From assembly GCF_000812945.1 (NCBI RefSeq), contig NZ_JSYM01000001.1:62001-126000 (forward strand): 64,000 nucleotides of DNA, read 5' to 3'. Under the pieces are notes generated by a model. That model was not told where the DNA came from and did not search any database. It worked only from the letters and a program-made list of their open reading frames with translations. Below are positions 17,164 to 26,154 of this stretch, piece after piece. Numbering within the stretch: the stretch's first letter is position 1; each line of letters opens with the position of its first letter. The position numbers and the translations under genes are program-made. This DNA comes from Flavobacterium sp. AED (GTDB lineage: Bacteria > Bacteroidota > Bacteroidia > Flavobacteriales > Flavobacteriaceae).

Positions 17164-17994
17164 ATGGATTGGATCACTGTCAAAGAATACGAGGACATAA
17201 CCTATAAGAAATGCAATGGCGTTGCCAGAATAGCTTTCAACAGACCGGATGTGCGCAATGCTTTCCGACCAAAAACAACTTCTGAATTGTACAATGCATT
17301 TTATGATGCGCAGGAAGATACTTCGATAGGAGTGGTTTTACTGTCTGCCGAAGGACCTTCGTCTAAAGATGGAGTATATTCTTTTTGTAGCGGTGGGGAT
17401 CAAAATGCACGTGGTCATCAAGGGTATGTGGGAGAGGATGGACAGCATCGTTTGAATATTTTGGAAGTACAACGATTAATCCGATTCATGCCTAAAGTTG
17501 TTATCGCCGTAGTTCCAGGTTGGGCAGTAGGTGGCGGACACAGTTTGCACGTTGTTTGCGATTTGACTTTGGCAAGTAAAGAACACGCAATTTTCAAGCA
17601 AACGGATGCTGATGTAACAAGTTTTGATGGTGGATATGGTTCTGCGTATTTGGCTAAAATGGTAGGACAGAAAAAAGCGCGTGAGATTTTCTTCCTTGGA
17701 CGTAATTATTCAGCTCAAGACGCTATGGATATGGGAATGGTTAATGCCGTGATTCCGCATGATGAACTTGAAGATACTGCTTACGAATGGGCCCAAGAAA
17801 TATTAGGTAAATCACCAATGGCTATAAAAATGCTAAAATTCGCTATGAACCTTACGGATGATGGAATGGTGGGGCAGCAGGTTTTTGCTGGTGAAGCCAC
17901 ACGTTTGGCGTATATGACTGAAGAAGCCAAAGAAGGCAGAAATGCATTTTTGGAAAAAAGAAAACCAAATTTTGAAAAGAAATGGTTACCATAA
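17164..17994 (+). CDS. menB: 1,4-dihydroxy-2-naphthoyl-CoA synthase
   Basis: 276 aa crotonase-fold enzyme closing the second ring from o-succinylbenzoyl-CoA. MenB hallmarks are FNRPDVRNAFRPKT, SGGDQNARG, VPGWAVGGGHSLHVVCD and SFDGGYGSAYLAKMVG. The C-terminal KKWLP tail is also typical. Full length. Confidence 0.96.
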   Translation: MDWITVKEYEDITYKKCNGVARIAFNRPDVRNAFRPKTTSELYNAFYDAQEDTSIGVVLLSAEGPSSKDGVYSFCSGGDQNARGHQGYVGEDGQHRLNILEVQRLIRFMPKVVIAVVPGWAVGGGHSLHVVCDLTLASKEHAIFKQTDADVTSFDGGYGSAYLAKMVGQKKAREIFFLGRNYSAQDAMDMGMVNAVIPHDELEDTAYEWAQEILGKSPMAIKMLKFAMNLTDDGMVGQQVFAGEATRLAYMTEEAKEGRNAFLEKRKPNFEKKWLP

Positions 17995-18007
17995 AAAAGT
18001 TTGATGC

Positions 18008-18068
18008 TTAAAGTTTAAATTTGTTTTTACCAATAACTTTAAACTTTTTAAAACTTAAACTTTAAACT
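18008..18068. repeat. AT-rich imperfect inverted-repeat element (copy 1)
   Basis: The menB to PH-domain gap is made of repeated and inverted AAAGTTTAAA/AACTTTAAAC blocks. A closely similar arrangement recurs before menA (20118-20182). It might be a weak hairpin terminator or a short repeat family. Confidence 0.4.
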
Positions 18069-18079
18069 AAATTTTATAA

Positions 18080-18595
18080 ATGGAAAACTTCAGAAACGAA
18101 ACTATAGATATCACACAGCTTCCTAAATTTGAAGAAGTACCTTTTTTAAGTTTGAAAAAATCCTACTGGAAAGTGATTTTGATTAATTCGTTTATTGTGT
18201 TTGTGTTGATGACAATTGGTCTGGGATTTGCGCTGTTAAAGATTGAGGAATTAGTAGCGTATCAATTAGAAATTAGTAGCGCTTTTGGACTCTTTATCCT
18301 GATTTTTGTTTTCTTTTCATACCTAAGTTTCAAGAAAAAAGGATTTGCTTTCAGAGAACATGATGTTCTCTTTAGATATGGAATCATTGCTACTAATACT
18401 ATTGTAATTCCTTATAATAGAATACAACACGTAGCTTTGCATGAAGGAATGGTTTCACGTTACTTTGGATTGGCTAAAATTGAAATTTTCACTGCTGGAG
18501 GTAGTTCGAGTGATATTGAAATTCCGGGAATTGAGAAAGAACAGGCCGAAAATATCAAACAACTCTTGATGGGTAAAATACAAAAACAACTGTGA
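18080..18595 (+). CDS. membrane protein with bacterial PH domain (YdbS-like)
   Basis: 171 aa. Two adjacent transmembrane helices at ~31-53 and ~66-85 are followed by a bPH_2 domain (~95-165, FRYGIIATNTIVIPYNRIQHV and FTAGGSSSDIEIPGI as the core strands). Its stop overlaps the next start (TGATG), so the two form a YdbS/YdbT-like pair. The role in the membrane is unknown. Confidence 0.78.
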   Translation: MENFRNETIDITQLPKFEEVPFLSLKKSYWKVILINSFIVFVLMTIGLGFALLKIEELVAYQLEISSAFGLFILIFVFFSYLSFKKKGFAFREHDVLFRYGIIATNTIVIPYNRIQHVALHEGMVSRYFGLAKIEIFTAGGSSSDIEIPGIEKEQAENIKQLLMGKIQKQL

Positions 18596-20109
18596 TGCGG
18601 GCTGATTTTAGTCAACCGCAAAGACAGTCTATTGTTGGTATTTTGGTACTTTTTTTTGATACCATTCGTCATTTTGGTAAAGCACTTTGGCCAATATTAG
18701 TCGTTTGGATTTTTAAATTTAAAGAATTCAATCCTTTGTATTTGATACTTGGGGTATTGGGCGTTTTGTTGGTTTTTGGTATTATTGCCTATCTTAAATA
18801 TTTAAATTTCACTTTCTTTCTGGATGAAAAAAATCAGGAATTTGTTATTACAGAAGGTATTTTAAACAAAACAAAAATAACGATTCAACTCAATAAAATC
18901 CAGCAAGTAACGATTAAGCAGTCCTTTATTCAAAAAATTATAGGAGTGCATACGCTTGATGTAGATACTGCCGGAACTGCTAAAACGGAAGTAGCAATCA
19001 AAGCCATTTCGCATGATTTAGCTTTAGCGTTAAAAGCGCATTTGTTAGAAAATGAAACGAACAAAACAATAGTAGTTTCGGATGAAATTGATGCAGAAAT
19101 ACAAGAGGATACAATTGGTAAAGAAGTATCGCCGTTTATAAAAATTAGTTTTTTGAGTTTGTTAAAAGTTGGGATTTCAACTAATTATGTGAAGAGTTTC
19201 TTTATTTTGTTGGCGTTCTCCATTACGTTTTATGATAATGTAAAACGTGTTTTTGGTGAATCGACCATCGATGAATCTAAAATTGATTCCTATTTAAAGG
19301 AAAATGCCATGTTAGAAATGGTTCCAATAATGATCCTTCTTCTTTTTAGTGTGATTCTGGTTATGAATGTCTTTAGAATGGTTTTTAGGTATTTTGACTT
19401 TAGAATTACAAAACAAACGGGTTCCTTGTTGCTTTCCTTTGGGTTGTTGAATACAAAAAGTACGATTATCAAACCTGAAAAAGTTCAAATTGTATCTGTT
19501 TCCAGTAATTACTTTCAAAAGAAAATGAATATACTTGAAATGAAAATCAAACAGGCGACCAGCGGAGAGAAAGAAGAACGAAAAGCTGCGATTGAAATTC
19601 CAGGTTGCAACGAATTCGAACAGAATGAAATTTTGAAATTACTATTTGATAAAATCCCTGAAAAAGGAGTGGTGTTAAAACCTAATTTTCGGAAGCTTGG
19701 ATTTTCTATATTTCTTACAATTGGATTACCTTTGCTTGGGTTTTATTTTTTGAGGGATGAGGTAGTTTCCCAATTTCCTACTTTGGATATCTTGGCTGTT
19801 TTCTATGTTGTATTTGTTGGGATAATTCAGTTTTTTAAATATAGAAATAACCGTCTTTTTATCAATGATCATTTTATTATTAAACAAAGTGGTGCATGGG
19901 ATATTAGTAATGAAATTATTGAGCCGAGTAAAATTCAAGCGGTCACGACATCGCAACTTTTTTGGCATAAAAACCTGAATATAGGTTCTATAACGTTACA
20001 CACCGCTGGAGGAAATATCGCTTTTCAGTTGGGAGATTATATAAAAATTAAACAATATGTCAACCTTTGGTTGTACGAAATAGAAACGTCTGATAGTAAT
20101 TGGATGTAA
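18595..20109 (+). CDS. membrane protein with repeated bacterial PH domains (YdbT-like)
   Basis: 504 aa from ATG 18595. A GTG one codon earlier is also possible. Alternating pairs of transmembrane helices and three bPH_2 domains: ~75-150 (ITEGILNKTKITIQLNKIQQV), ~275-345 (LSFGLLNTKSTIIKPEKVQIV) and ~420-495 (IIEPSKIQAVTTSQLFWHK). Translationally coupled to the upstream YdbS-like gene. Known only as a conserved pair of unknown function. Confidence 0.78.
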   Translation: MRADFSQPQRQSIVGILVLFFDTIRHFGKALWPILVVWIFKFKEFNPLYLILGVLGVLLVFGIIAYLKYLNFTFFLDEKNQEFVITEGILNKTKITIQLNKIQQVTIKQSFIQKIIGVHTLDVDTAGTAKTEVAIKAISHDLALALKAHLLENETNKTIVVSDEIDAEIQEDTIGKEVSPFIKISFLSLLKVGISTNYVKSFFILLAFSITFYDNVKRVFGESTIDESKIDSYLKENAMLEMVPIMILLLFSVILVMNVFRMVFRYFDFRITKQTGSLLLSFGLLNTKSTIIKPEKVQIVSVSSNYFQKKMNILEMKIKQATSGEKEERKAAIEIPGCNEFEQNEILKLLFDKIPEKGVVLKPNFRKLGFSIFLTIGLPLLGFYFLRDEVVSQFPTLDILAVFYVVFVGIIQFFKYRNNRLFINDHFIIKQSGAWDISNEIIEPSKIQAVTTSQLFWHKNLNIGSITLHTAGGNIAFQLGDYIKIKQYVNLWLYEIETSDSNWM

Positions 20110-20117
20110 ATAAAATG

Positions 20118-20182
20118 GTTAAAGTTTAAGGTTTAAAGTTGATTTTACGACAAACCTTAAGTTTTTAACTTCAAACTTTTAA
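20118..20182. repeat. AT-rich imperfect inverted-repeat element (copy 2)
   Basis: Built from the same AAAGTTTAA-type blocks as copy 1 at 18008-18068. It occupies the gap before menA, ending 9 nt before its ATG. Confidence 0.4.
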
Positions 20183-20191
20183 ATAAAAAAA

Positions 20192-21142
20192 ATGAAACAT
20201 TGGATTGAAGCCGCGCGTTTACGAACATTACCATTATCTGTATCTGGAATAATTGTTGGAAGCATGTATGCTTTGGCGCACCCAACGGATGCTGTATTAA
20301 CCCCAACGGAAGTTTTCAATTGGCGCCTTTTTGGCTTTGCCATATTGACCACACTTGGGTTGCAAATACTCTCTAATTTTGCCAATGATTATGGTGATGG
20401 GATGAAAGGAACGGATAATGAGGACAGAATAGGTCCAAAACGCGCCATACAAAGCGGTGTGATTACTCCTGAAGCCATGAAGCGCGCTATTATCATCACA
20501 TCTGCATTGACGTTACTTTCAGCGATGCTGTTGATTTATTATGCCTTTAAGGATACTAATTTGTGGTATTCCTTATTCTATTTGGTTTTAGGTATTTTGT
20601 CTATTGTGTCTGCCATTCGTTATACGGTTGGAAATACGGCTTACGGCTACCGAGGATTTGGCGATGTTTTTGTCTTTGTTTTTTTTGGGTTGGTAAGTAC
20701 ATTGGGAGTGAATTTTTTATATTCAAAACAACTGGATTTTGAATTGTTTTTACCTGCAATAGCAATTGGATTATTGAGCGTTGGTGTTTTGAATCTAAAC
20801 AATATGCGTGACGAAGCTTCAGATAGAAAATCAAATAAAAATACCATTGTTGTAAAAATTGGTGGAGCTAAAGCTAAAATATATCATTATTTTCTGATTG
20901 TAACCGCAATGGTTTTGGTATTGATTTTTGCTATTTTAGATGATTTTCACTTTGACCAATATTTGTTTTTACTGGCTTACATCCCTTTAACTAAACATTT
21001 AATTACCGTTTATAAAAACAACAACCCTAAGGAATTAGATCCCGAATTAAAAAAACTAGCGCTAAGTACTTTTGCACTTTCGGTGTTGCTGGCGTTATGT
21101 ATGATTTTCTTCTTCTCGGATTTGATCGTGAATAATTATTAA
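20192..21142 (+). CDS. menA: 1,4-dihydroxy-2-naphthoate polyprenyltransferase
   Basis: 316 aa integral membrane UbiA-family enzyme adding the isoprenoid tail in menaquinone synthesis. First Asp-rich motif NDYGDGMKGTDNEDR (~64-78). Second Asp motif NNMRDEASDRKSNKNT (~202-217). About eight transmembrane helices. Start MKHWIEAARLRTLPLS is typical. Confidence 0.95.
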   Translation: MKHWIEAARLRTLPLSVSGIIVGSMYALAHPTDAVLTPTEVFNWRLFGFAILTTLGLQILSNFANDYGDGMKGTDNEDRIGPKRAIQSGVITPEAMKRAIIITSALTLLSAMLLIYYAFKDTNLWYSLFYLVLGILSIVSAIRYTVGNTAYGYRGFGDVFVFVFFGLVSTLGVNFLYSKQLDFELFLPAIAIGLLSVGVLNLNNMRDEASDRKSNKNTIVVKIGGAKAKIYHYFLIVTAMVLVLIFAILDDFHFDQYLFLLAYIPLTKHLITVYKNNNPKELDPELKKLALSTFALSVLLALCMIFFFSDLIVNNY

Positions 21143-21175
21143 ACTCAAATTAGTCTATTTTAAAATTTAATTCAA

Positions 21176-21853
21176 ATGAAAATAACATTTTACGGTCACG
21201 CCTCATTGGGTATAGAAGTTGGTGGCAAACACATCATTGTAGATCCTTATATTTCTGCTAATCCAAAAGCGGCTCATATTGATATTGACACCTTAAAAGC
21301 CGATTATATTTTGATAACGCATGCACACGGAGATCATATTCTGGATGTCGAAGCAATTGCAAAAAGAACCAATGCGGTAATTGTTTCTAATGCTGAAATT
21401 GCAGGTCATTATGGAGCAAAGGGCTTTCAGGCGCATCCTATGAATCATGGTGGTAGCTGGAATTTTGACTTTGGGAAACTGAAATATGTAAATGCCATTC
21501 ATTCCAGTTCTTTTCCTGACGGCAGTTATGGGGGAAATCCAGGCGGTTTTGTCATCGAAGGTGAACATAAAAACATCTACATCGCTGGTGATACGGCGCT
21601 TACCATGGACATGAAACTAATTCCTATGCGCACCAAATTAGATTTAGCGATTCTGCCGATAGGCGATAATTTCACCATGGATGTAGAAGATGCTATTGTT
21701 GCTTCTGATTTCTTGGATTGCGATAAAATTCTTGGGTATCATTACGATACTTTTGGTTATATCGAAATCGATCATGAAGCTGCTATTCGTAAATTCTTCG
21801 ATAAAGGAAAAGATTTGATGCTGTTAGAAATAGGAGGTTCAATCGAATTGTAA
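21176..21853 (+). CDS. metallo-beta-lactamase-fold hydrolase, UPF0173 type
   Basis: 225 aa. Starts MKITFYGHASLGIEV and has the metal-binding motif THAHGDH (~48-54), HPMNHGG, and IAGDTALTMDM with the bridging Asp. The final His is in GYHYDTFG. The length and start match UPF0173 hydrolases. Substrate unknown. It lies 33 nt after menA, probably cotranscribed. Confidence 0.85.
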   Translation: MKITFYGHASLGIEVGGKHIIVDPYISANPKAAHIDIDTLKADYILITHAHGDHILDVEAIAKRTNAVIVSNAEIAGHYGAKGFQAHPMNHGGSWNFDFGKLKYVNAIHSSSFPDGSYGGNPGGFVIEGEHKNIYIAGDTALTMDMKLIPMRTKLDLAILPIGDNFTMDVEDAIVASDFLDCDKILGYHYDTFGYIEIDHEAAIRKFFDKGKDLMLLEIGGSIEL

Positions 21854-21880
21854 ATTTCATTACTGTAAAAAGAAGAATTA

Positions 21881-21970
21881 GGAGCTAATCCAGCTTTCCA
21901 CTGTATCTTTCCTTATCTCGTTTAAAAAAAAACGAGATAAGGAAAGGATGCCGTTTCAATCTGGGCTAAA
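21881..21970. repeat. REP-like extragenic palindrome with a 17-bp hairpin
   Basis: A perfect 17-bp stem with A6 loop (21907-21946; arms begin CTTTCCTTATC and end GATAAGGAAAG) is flanked by GGAGCTAATCC on the left and TTTCAATCTGGGCTA on the right. No T-tract follows, so it is not a normal terminator. The GGAGCTA...GGGCTA frame resembles repetitive extragenic elements I recall from flavobacterial genomes; copy number cannot be checked here. Confidence 0.55.
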
Positions 21971-21987
21971 AAACGTTAATCAAGAAA

Positions 21988-23196
21988 ATGAACATTCAAA
22001 AAATAGCTTTAATAGTATTATCAATTATTTCATTTCAATCTGTTTTTTCTCAAAAAGACGGCTATTGGGACAAAGCTCGCGCTACAACGGAAGAAATTAC
22101 AGTTTCCGCAAGAGACAGAATAATTATTAAAACCCAAGATTTCCCAGAAGGAACAACCGAAGTAGTTTATAGAATAACACTTTTGGATAAAAATCAGCAA
22201 ATGGCGGGTAGCTTGGTTTCGGTTTTAAAAGCCATTCCGGACCCAACAGGAATCAGTCAAGGTTCAGCGGGAGCAGTTTTTATCGTATCTAAAATATCAG
22301 GGGATGATAAATGTAAGTATGCCATTTTTTCAAGCAGCGATTTAGCTGCAAAATACAAAGAAAACGGAAAAACGGATGACGCTTGTTTGGTTCAGGATAC
22401 GCCGGTTAGTAAAGATGCCAAACGACTTTCTACAGAGAAATCGGCTTGTATGAAATCTAATTCAGGAAATTTATGGTTTGGTTTCGAAAGTAAAAACTGG
22501 ATTATGAATCAAAAAATCATTCTGGAAGTTGTGCCATGGGTCGATAATAAACTCAGTCGTGGTTGGACGCTTGAGAACAGAAAAGCAATCATTGAGCAAT
22601 GTAAAACATCGAATATGGCTCAAAAAATGACCAATTCAGATGATTTTTGCGTTTGTATTCTCGATAAAATACAATCCAAATACAAGTTCAAGGAGTTCCA
22701 AAAATTATTGGCAATAGAACGTTCTAAAGCTTTTAAGGATTTTGGAAATAGCTGTTTCAATGAAACGGGCGCTTCTAATGTAGTTTATAATGGTTTGCGC
22801 AAACAGGCATCAGATTTAGCGAAACAAGGCCTTTATGGAGCTGCAATAGCTAAATTGAATGCGATAATTAATAACAATAAGGCAACTGCTTTAGATTATA
22901 ATGCAATTGGAAACAGTTATATTCTAACCAAGCAATATGGCAAAGCGATTAAATTCCTAAAAGAAGGCGAGAAGCTCGATGATTCGGAGTTATTGATAAA
23001 GCTGAATTTGGCGCATGCGTATTTATTGAATAATAACTATTCATCAGCGAAAGCTATTTACAAAGAATACCAATCTCAAAACGTAACGGATAGTTTGGGT
23101 TGGACTGAAAAAGTAAAACAAGATTTTGAGACTTTCAAAAAAGCTGGTATTAAAAATGATGATTTTGAAAGAGTTTTAAAATTGATGGAGAAATAG
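21988..23196 (+). CDS. secreted TPR-containing protein of unknown function
   Basis: 402 aa with a signal peptide (~1-22, ending VFSQ). The N-terminal ~180 residues form an unrecognised domain with paired Cys (DDKCKYAIF, DDACLVQ, SACMKS). A Cys-containing region follows at ~195-260. C-terminal TPRs at ~270-360 include LDYNAIGNSYILTKQYGKAIKFLKEG (here described in parts). Probably periplasmic or surface-exposed. The REP-like hairpin lies in its leader. Confidence 0.7.
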   Translation: MNIQKIALIVLSIISFQSVFSQKDGYWDKARATTEEITVSARDRIIIKTQDFPEGTTEVVYRITLLDKNQQMAGSLVSVLKAIPDPTGISQGSAGAVFIVSKISGDDKCKYAIFSSSDLAAKYKENGKTDDACLVQDTPVSKDAKRLSTEKSACMKSNSGNLWFGFESKNWIMNQKIILEVVPWVDNKLSRGWTLENRKAIIEQCKTSNMAQKMTNSDDFCVCILDKIQSKYKFKEFQKLLAIERSKAFKDFGNSCFNETGASNVVYNGLRKQASDLAKQGLYGAAIAKLNAIINNNKATALDYNAIGNSYILTKQYGKAIKFLKEGEKLDDSELLIKLNLAHAYLLNNNYSSAKAIYKEYQSQNVTDSLGWTEKVKQDFETFKKAGIKNDDFERVLKLMEK

Positions 23197-23336
23197 ATTG
23201 AAATTTTAAAACTTTATGTTTACTTAATTATATGCTAAGTAGAGATTGATTTGTTTAACCATATAAGAGATGTAAGAACATTTAAGTTTCAATTAAAAAT
23301 AAATTAGTTGATTTTAAATTTTAAAAAAAAAAATAA

Positions 23337-23351
23337 TTCCCAAAATGGGAA
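23337..23351. promoter_or_regulatory. palindromic operator candidate of higBA
   Basis: Perfect inverted repeat TTCCCA-AAA-TGGGAA. It ends 9 nt upstream of the TATCTTTG -7 box, overlapping the expected -33 region. This is a position where the HTH antitoxin would repress its own operon. Confidence 0.55.
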
Positions 23352-23359
23352 CTTTTTAT

Positions 23360-23367
23360 TATCTTTG
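23360..23367 (+). promoter_or_regulatory. TATCTTTG -7 box of higBA
   Basis: Exact TAnnTTTG box 16 nt before the TTG start of the toxin gene. Confidence 0.6.
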
Positions 23368-23382
23368 TAAAATAAATAAGCT

Positions 23383-23676
23383 TTGAGAGTAATTGCAAAA
23401 AAAATATTGAGAGATTTTTGGTTAGCTCATGCAGATTGCGAACAGCAATTAAAGTCTTGGTTTCAGGAAACAAGCAAATCCGAATGGAAAAATCCCAACG
23501 AGATAAAAAAGGAATATCCAAGTGCAAGTATTTTAAATAACAATCGATTTGTGTTCAATATCAAAGGAAATAATTACCGATTAATAGTTAAAATAAATTT
23601 TGATTATCAAATAGTTTGGATCCGATTTATTGGAACGCATGCAGAGTATGATAAAATTGACGCCAACGAAATTTAA
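23383..23676 (+). CDS. higB: type II toxin, HigB family (RelE-like mRNA interferase)
   Basis: 97 aa. The start is TTG; the resulting MRVIAKKILRDFWLAH is exactly the usual family N-terminus and no ATG is available. The core NNRFVFNIKGNNYRLIVKI and the end FIGTHAEYDKID match HigB_toxin proteins. Toxin-first order with the antitoxin 5 nt downstream is typical of higBA. It would cleave ribosome-bound mRNA. The module interrupts the men gene group. Confidence 0.88.
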   Translation: MRVIAKKILRDFWLAHADCEQQLKSWFQETSKSEWKNPNEIKKEYPSASILNNNRFVFNIKGNNYRLIVKINFDYQIVWIRFIGTHAEYDKIDANEI

Positions 23677-23681
23677 TTACA

Positions 23682-24038
23682 ATGGAAATTAAACCTATAA
23701 AAACAGAAAATGATTATAATCAAGCTCTTCAAAGACTTGAATTTATTTTTGATGCTAAAATTGGTTCGCCTGAAGGAGACGAATTGGAAGTGCTTGGTAT
23801 TTTAATTGACAAATATGAGAATGAACATTTTCCTATTGGTATGCCGGACCCAATTGAGGCCATCAAATTCAGAATGGAACAAATGGGGTATAATCAAAAT
23901 GATTTGGCCAATATTGTTGGTTTAAAAAGCCGAGCAAGTGAAATTCTAAATCGCAAACGAAAACTTTCCTTGGAAATGATCCGTCAACTGCATGAGCGAT
24001 TAAACATTCCTACAGACGTTTTAATTCAAACGTATTAA
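23682..24038 (+). CDS. higA: type II antitoxin, HigA family (XRE-type HTH)
   Basis: 118 aa. The N-terminal helical part (~1-60) contains EVLGILIDKYENEHFPI. The C-terminal Cro/C1-type HTH (~62-115) contains GYNQNDLANIVGLKSRASEIL. It should neutralise the upstream HigB and repress the operon by binding the palindrome at 23337-23351. Confidence 0.88.
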   Translation: MEIKPIKTENDYNQALQRLEFIFDAKIGSPEGDELEVLGILIDKYENEHFPIGMPDPIEAIKFRMEQMGYNQNDLANIVGLKSRASEILNRKRKLSLEMIRQLHERLNIPTDVLIQTY

Positions 24039-24080
24039 ATTGTTGATTAAGTTTATATTAACTCGTAATTCATAATTTTT

Positions 24081-25133
24081 TTGAAAGCAACGTACCACAA
24101 ATACATTCTTAATTTCAAACGCCCGTCAGGAACTTCCCGTGGTGTAATGACTGAAAAAGAAACTTGGTTTATCGTCCTGGAACAAGACGGTAAAAAAGGA
24201 ATTGGAGAATGCGGAATTCTTCGCGGATTGAGTATTGATGATAGGCCGGATTATGAAGAAAAATTACAATGGACTTGCGATAATGTTCACCTTGGACAAG
24301 ATTGGCTTTGGGAAGCATTATTAGCCTTTCCTTCGATCCAGTTTGGAGTCGAAATGGCTTTCCAATCTTTAGTGAGTGAAACTCCTTTTTTGCTCTTTCC
24401 TTCGGGCTTTACAAATGGGGCAAAATCAATACTGATTAACGGCTTGGTTTGGATGGGTGAGGAGTCGTTTATGAAGCAACAAATCGAGGAAAAATTAGCT
24501 CAGGGTTTTCGATGTATTAAACTTAAAATAGGAGCCATAGATTTCGATAAAGAACTGCAATTATTGCGTTTTATTCGGGAACATTTTACTCCGGAGCAAG
24601 TCGAAATTCGTGTGGATGCGAACGGTGCTTTTGATGAAAATTTAGCTTTAGATAAATTAATGCAACTATATGAATTTAAATTACATAGCATTGAACAGCC
24701 GATACAAAAAAACCGCACTGACAGGATGGCAGAGCTGTGTAAATTCACTCCTTTCCCTATTGCTTTGGATGAAGAGTTGATTGGCGTGTTTGCATTGGAA
24801 GAAAAAGAGCAATTATTACAGAAAATCAAACCGCAATACATTATTTTGAAGCCTAGTTTTGTAGGTGGTTTTCGAGGCACGCAGGAATGGATTTCATTGG
24901 CTGAAAAGCATAAAATTGGCTGGTGGATTACCTCAGCATTGGAGAGTAATATTGGACTAAATGCGATAGCACAATGGACCTTTTTACAGGATAATTCCAT
25001 GCCTCAAGGATTAGGAACCGGAGCATTGTATACCAATAATTTTGACTGTCCACTCGAAGTTTTACAAGGACAATTATGGTACAAAAATGAAGGTAATTGG
25101 GAGTTTGATTTTAATGAATTTTTAGATTTTTAG
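24081..25133 (+). CDS. menC: o-succinylbenzoate synthase (enolase superfamily)
   Basis: 350 aa from a TTG start (MKATYHKYILNFKRPSGTSR); no earlier ATG is available. Enolase-superfamily residues are present: the KLKIGAIDF lysine pair (~149-157), VDANGAF (metal Asp), IEQP (metal Glu), DEEL (metal Asp/Glu) and ILKPSFVGG (second catalytic Lys). Genome context (menD, menB, menA nearby) supports MenC over dipeptide epimerase. menE and menF are not in the window. Confidence 0.88.
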   Translation: MKATYHKYILNFKRPSGTSRGVMTEKETWFIVLEQDGKKGIGECGILRGLSIDDRPDYEEKLQWTCDNVHLGQDWLWEALLAFPSIQFGVEMAFQSLVSETPFLLFPSGFTNGAKSILINGLVWMGEESFMKQQIEEKLAQGFRCIKLKIGAIDFDKELQLLRFIREHFTPEQVEIRVDANGAFDENLALDKLMQLYEFKLHSIEQPIQKNRTDRMAELCKFTPFPIALDEELIGVFALEEKEQLLQKIKPQYIILKPSFVGGFRGTQEWISLAEKHKIGWWITSALESNIGLNAIAQWTFLQDNSMPQGLGTGALYTNNFDCPLEVLQGQLWYKNEGNWEFDFNEFLDF

Positions 25134-25238
25134 AAAATAAAAATTGTAATAGAAACGGTTCTATATTTGAATTTATGGTACACTGAAATCTTAAAGTTGT
25201 TATTGACTAAATAAGATTTTATTTTTTACCTAATTTTA

Positions 25239-25685
25239 TTAAATAGCTAATAAACGCCTGTGGTAATTGATTTGACCTAGATGATAAGCAAGGTGAGTAG
25301 TCAAATGTATCAGCATAAATTCAGTTGAAGTCTTAGTTTCAAAAACTAAAAGAGGGTATTCTTTTTTTAATTCTTCTTCTGATACGTTATTAAGGGCATT
25401 GTTAACGATAACAATGGTTTCTTCAATTTTGTTTATTAATTCTGCTCTTGGGACATTCTTAAGCGAAAATTCAAGTGGTCTTTTTCTAATATAGCCTGTC
25501 TTTCCAAATTCTGCTCCAATATACGTATTAAGATTTCCTATTAAATGCAAGCATAGATTACCGGCGGAATTAGCGATACCTTTTTGTATGTGCCAAATTT
25601 CACTTTCATTTTGGTATAACTCAATCTCCGATTTTAATTTATTTAAATCTCTATCGAATAACGATTTTAAAGTTTCAATTAGCAT
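25239..25685 (-). CDS. DinB-family (DUF1572-like) four-helix protein
   Basis: 148 aa. Metal-ligand histidines are placed as in DinB/YfiT folds: LCLHLIGNLN (~45-54), and HLTTHLAYHLGQINYHR near the C-terminus. Probably a metal-dependent transferase or thiol-linked enzyme; substrate unknown. Its start overlaps the end of the upstream SnoaL-like gene by 11 nt, so the two are one operon. Confidence 0.75.
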   Translation of the reverse strand: MLIETLKSLFDRDLNKLKSEIELYQNESEIWHIQKGIANSAGNLCLHLIGNLNTYIGAEFGKTGYIRKRPLEFSLKNVPRAELINKIEETIVIVNNALNNVSEEELKKEYPLLVFETKTSTEFMLIHLTTHLAYHLGQINYHRRLLAI

Positions 25686-26154
25686 GGTTGGTTTTTTTAT
25701 ATTTCTTCAATGATAATAATGCTTGTTGGTGTATTTTATTTTGAAAAAATCCAGTCCAACCCAATAAATATCCGTTAGTTCCTAATGCTTGTTTGGACCA
25801 TTTCCAAATATCAAAATAATCAGAATGTTTGATGATGAACCCCTCTTTAAACTGAAATTGAGCCTGAATAATATTTACAACTTTTCTATTGGTTTTGCTA
25901 AAAGTATAGGTCGCTATCCATTGAGCGGCACCAGTATATTCGTTGGCTTTTACATCTGAGAATTCAATTTTTATATTTCCTTTGCTGCTTTCTATGAGCA
26001 TTTTCCACATTTGGCATACATCATTTCCTTTTAAGAGACCAAATACGGGATCCCGAAACTGAATATCTGGATGGTAACATTGACACATTGTTGCGGCGTC
26101 AGCATTTGCAAAAGCAGTATAGAACTTGGTAAGGATTTTCTCGTTTGCAGTCAT
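25675..26154 (-). CDS. SnoaL-like / NTF2-fold protein
   Basis: 159 aa from the second ATG (MTANEKILTKFYTAFANADA); a start three codons earlier is possible. A cone-shaped NTF2-like domain is indicated by MCQCYHPDIQFRDPVFG and KHSDYFDIWKWSKQALG. This subgroup often occurs as small hydrolase- or isomerase-like proteins without assigned reaction. Confidence 0.75.
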   Translation of the reverse strand: MTANEKILTKFYTAFANADAATMCQCYHPDIQFRDPVFGLLKGNDVCQMWKMLIESSKGNIKIEFSDVKANEYTGAAQWIATYTFSKTNRKVVNIIQAQFQFKEGFIIKHSDYFDIWKWSKQALGTNGYLLGWTGFFQNKIHQQALLSLKKYKKTNHAN

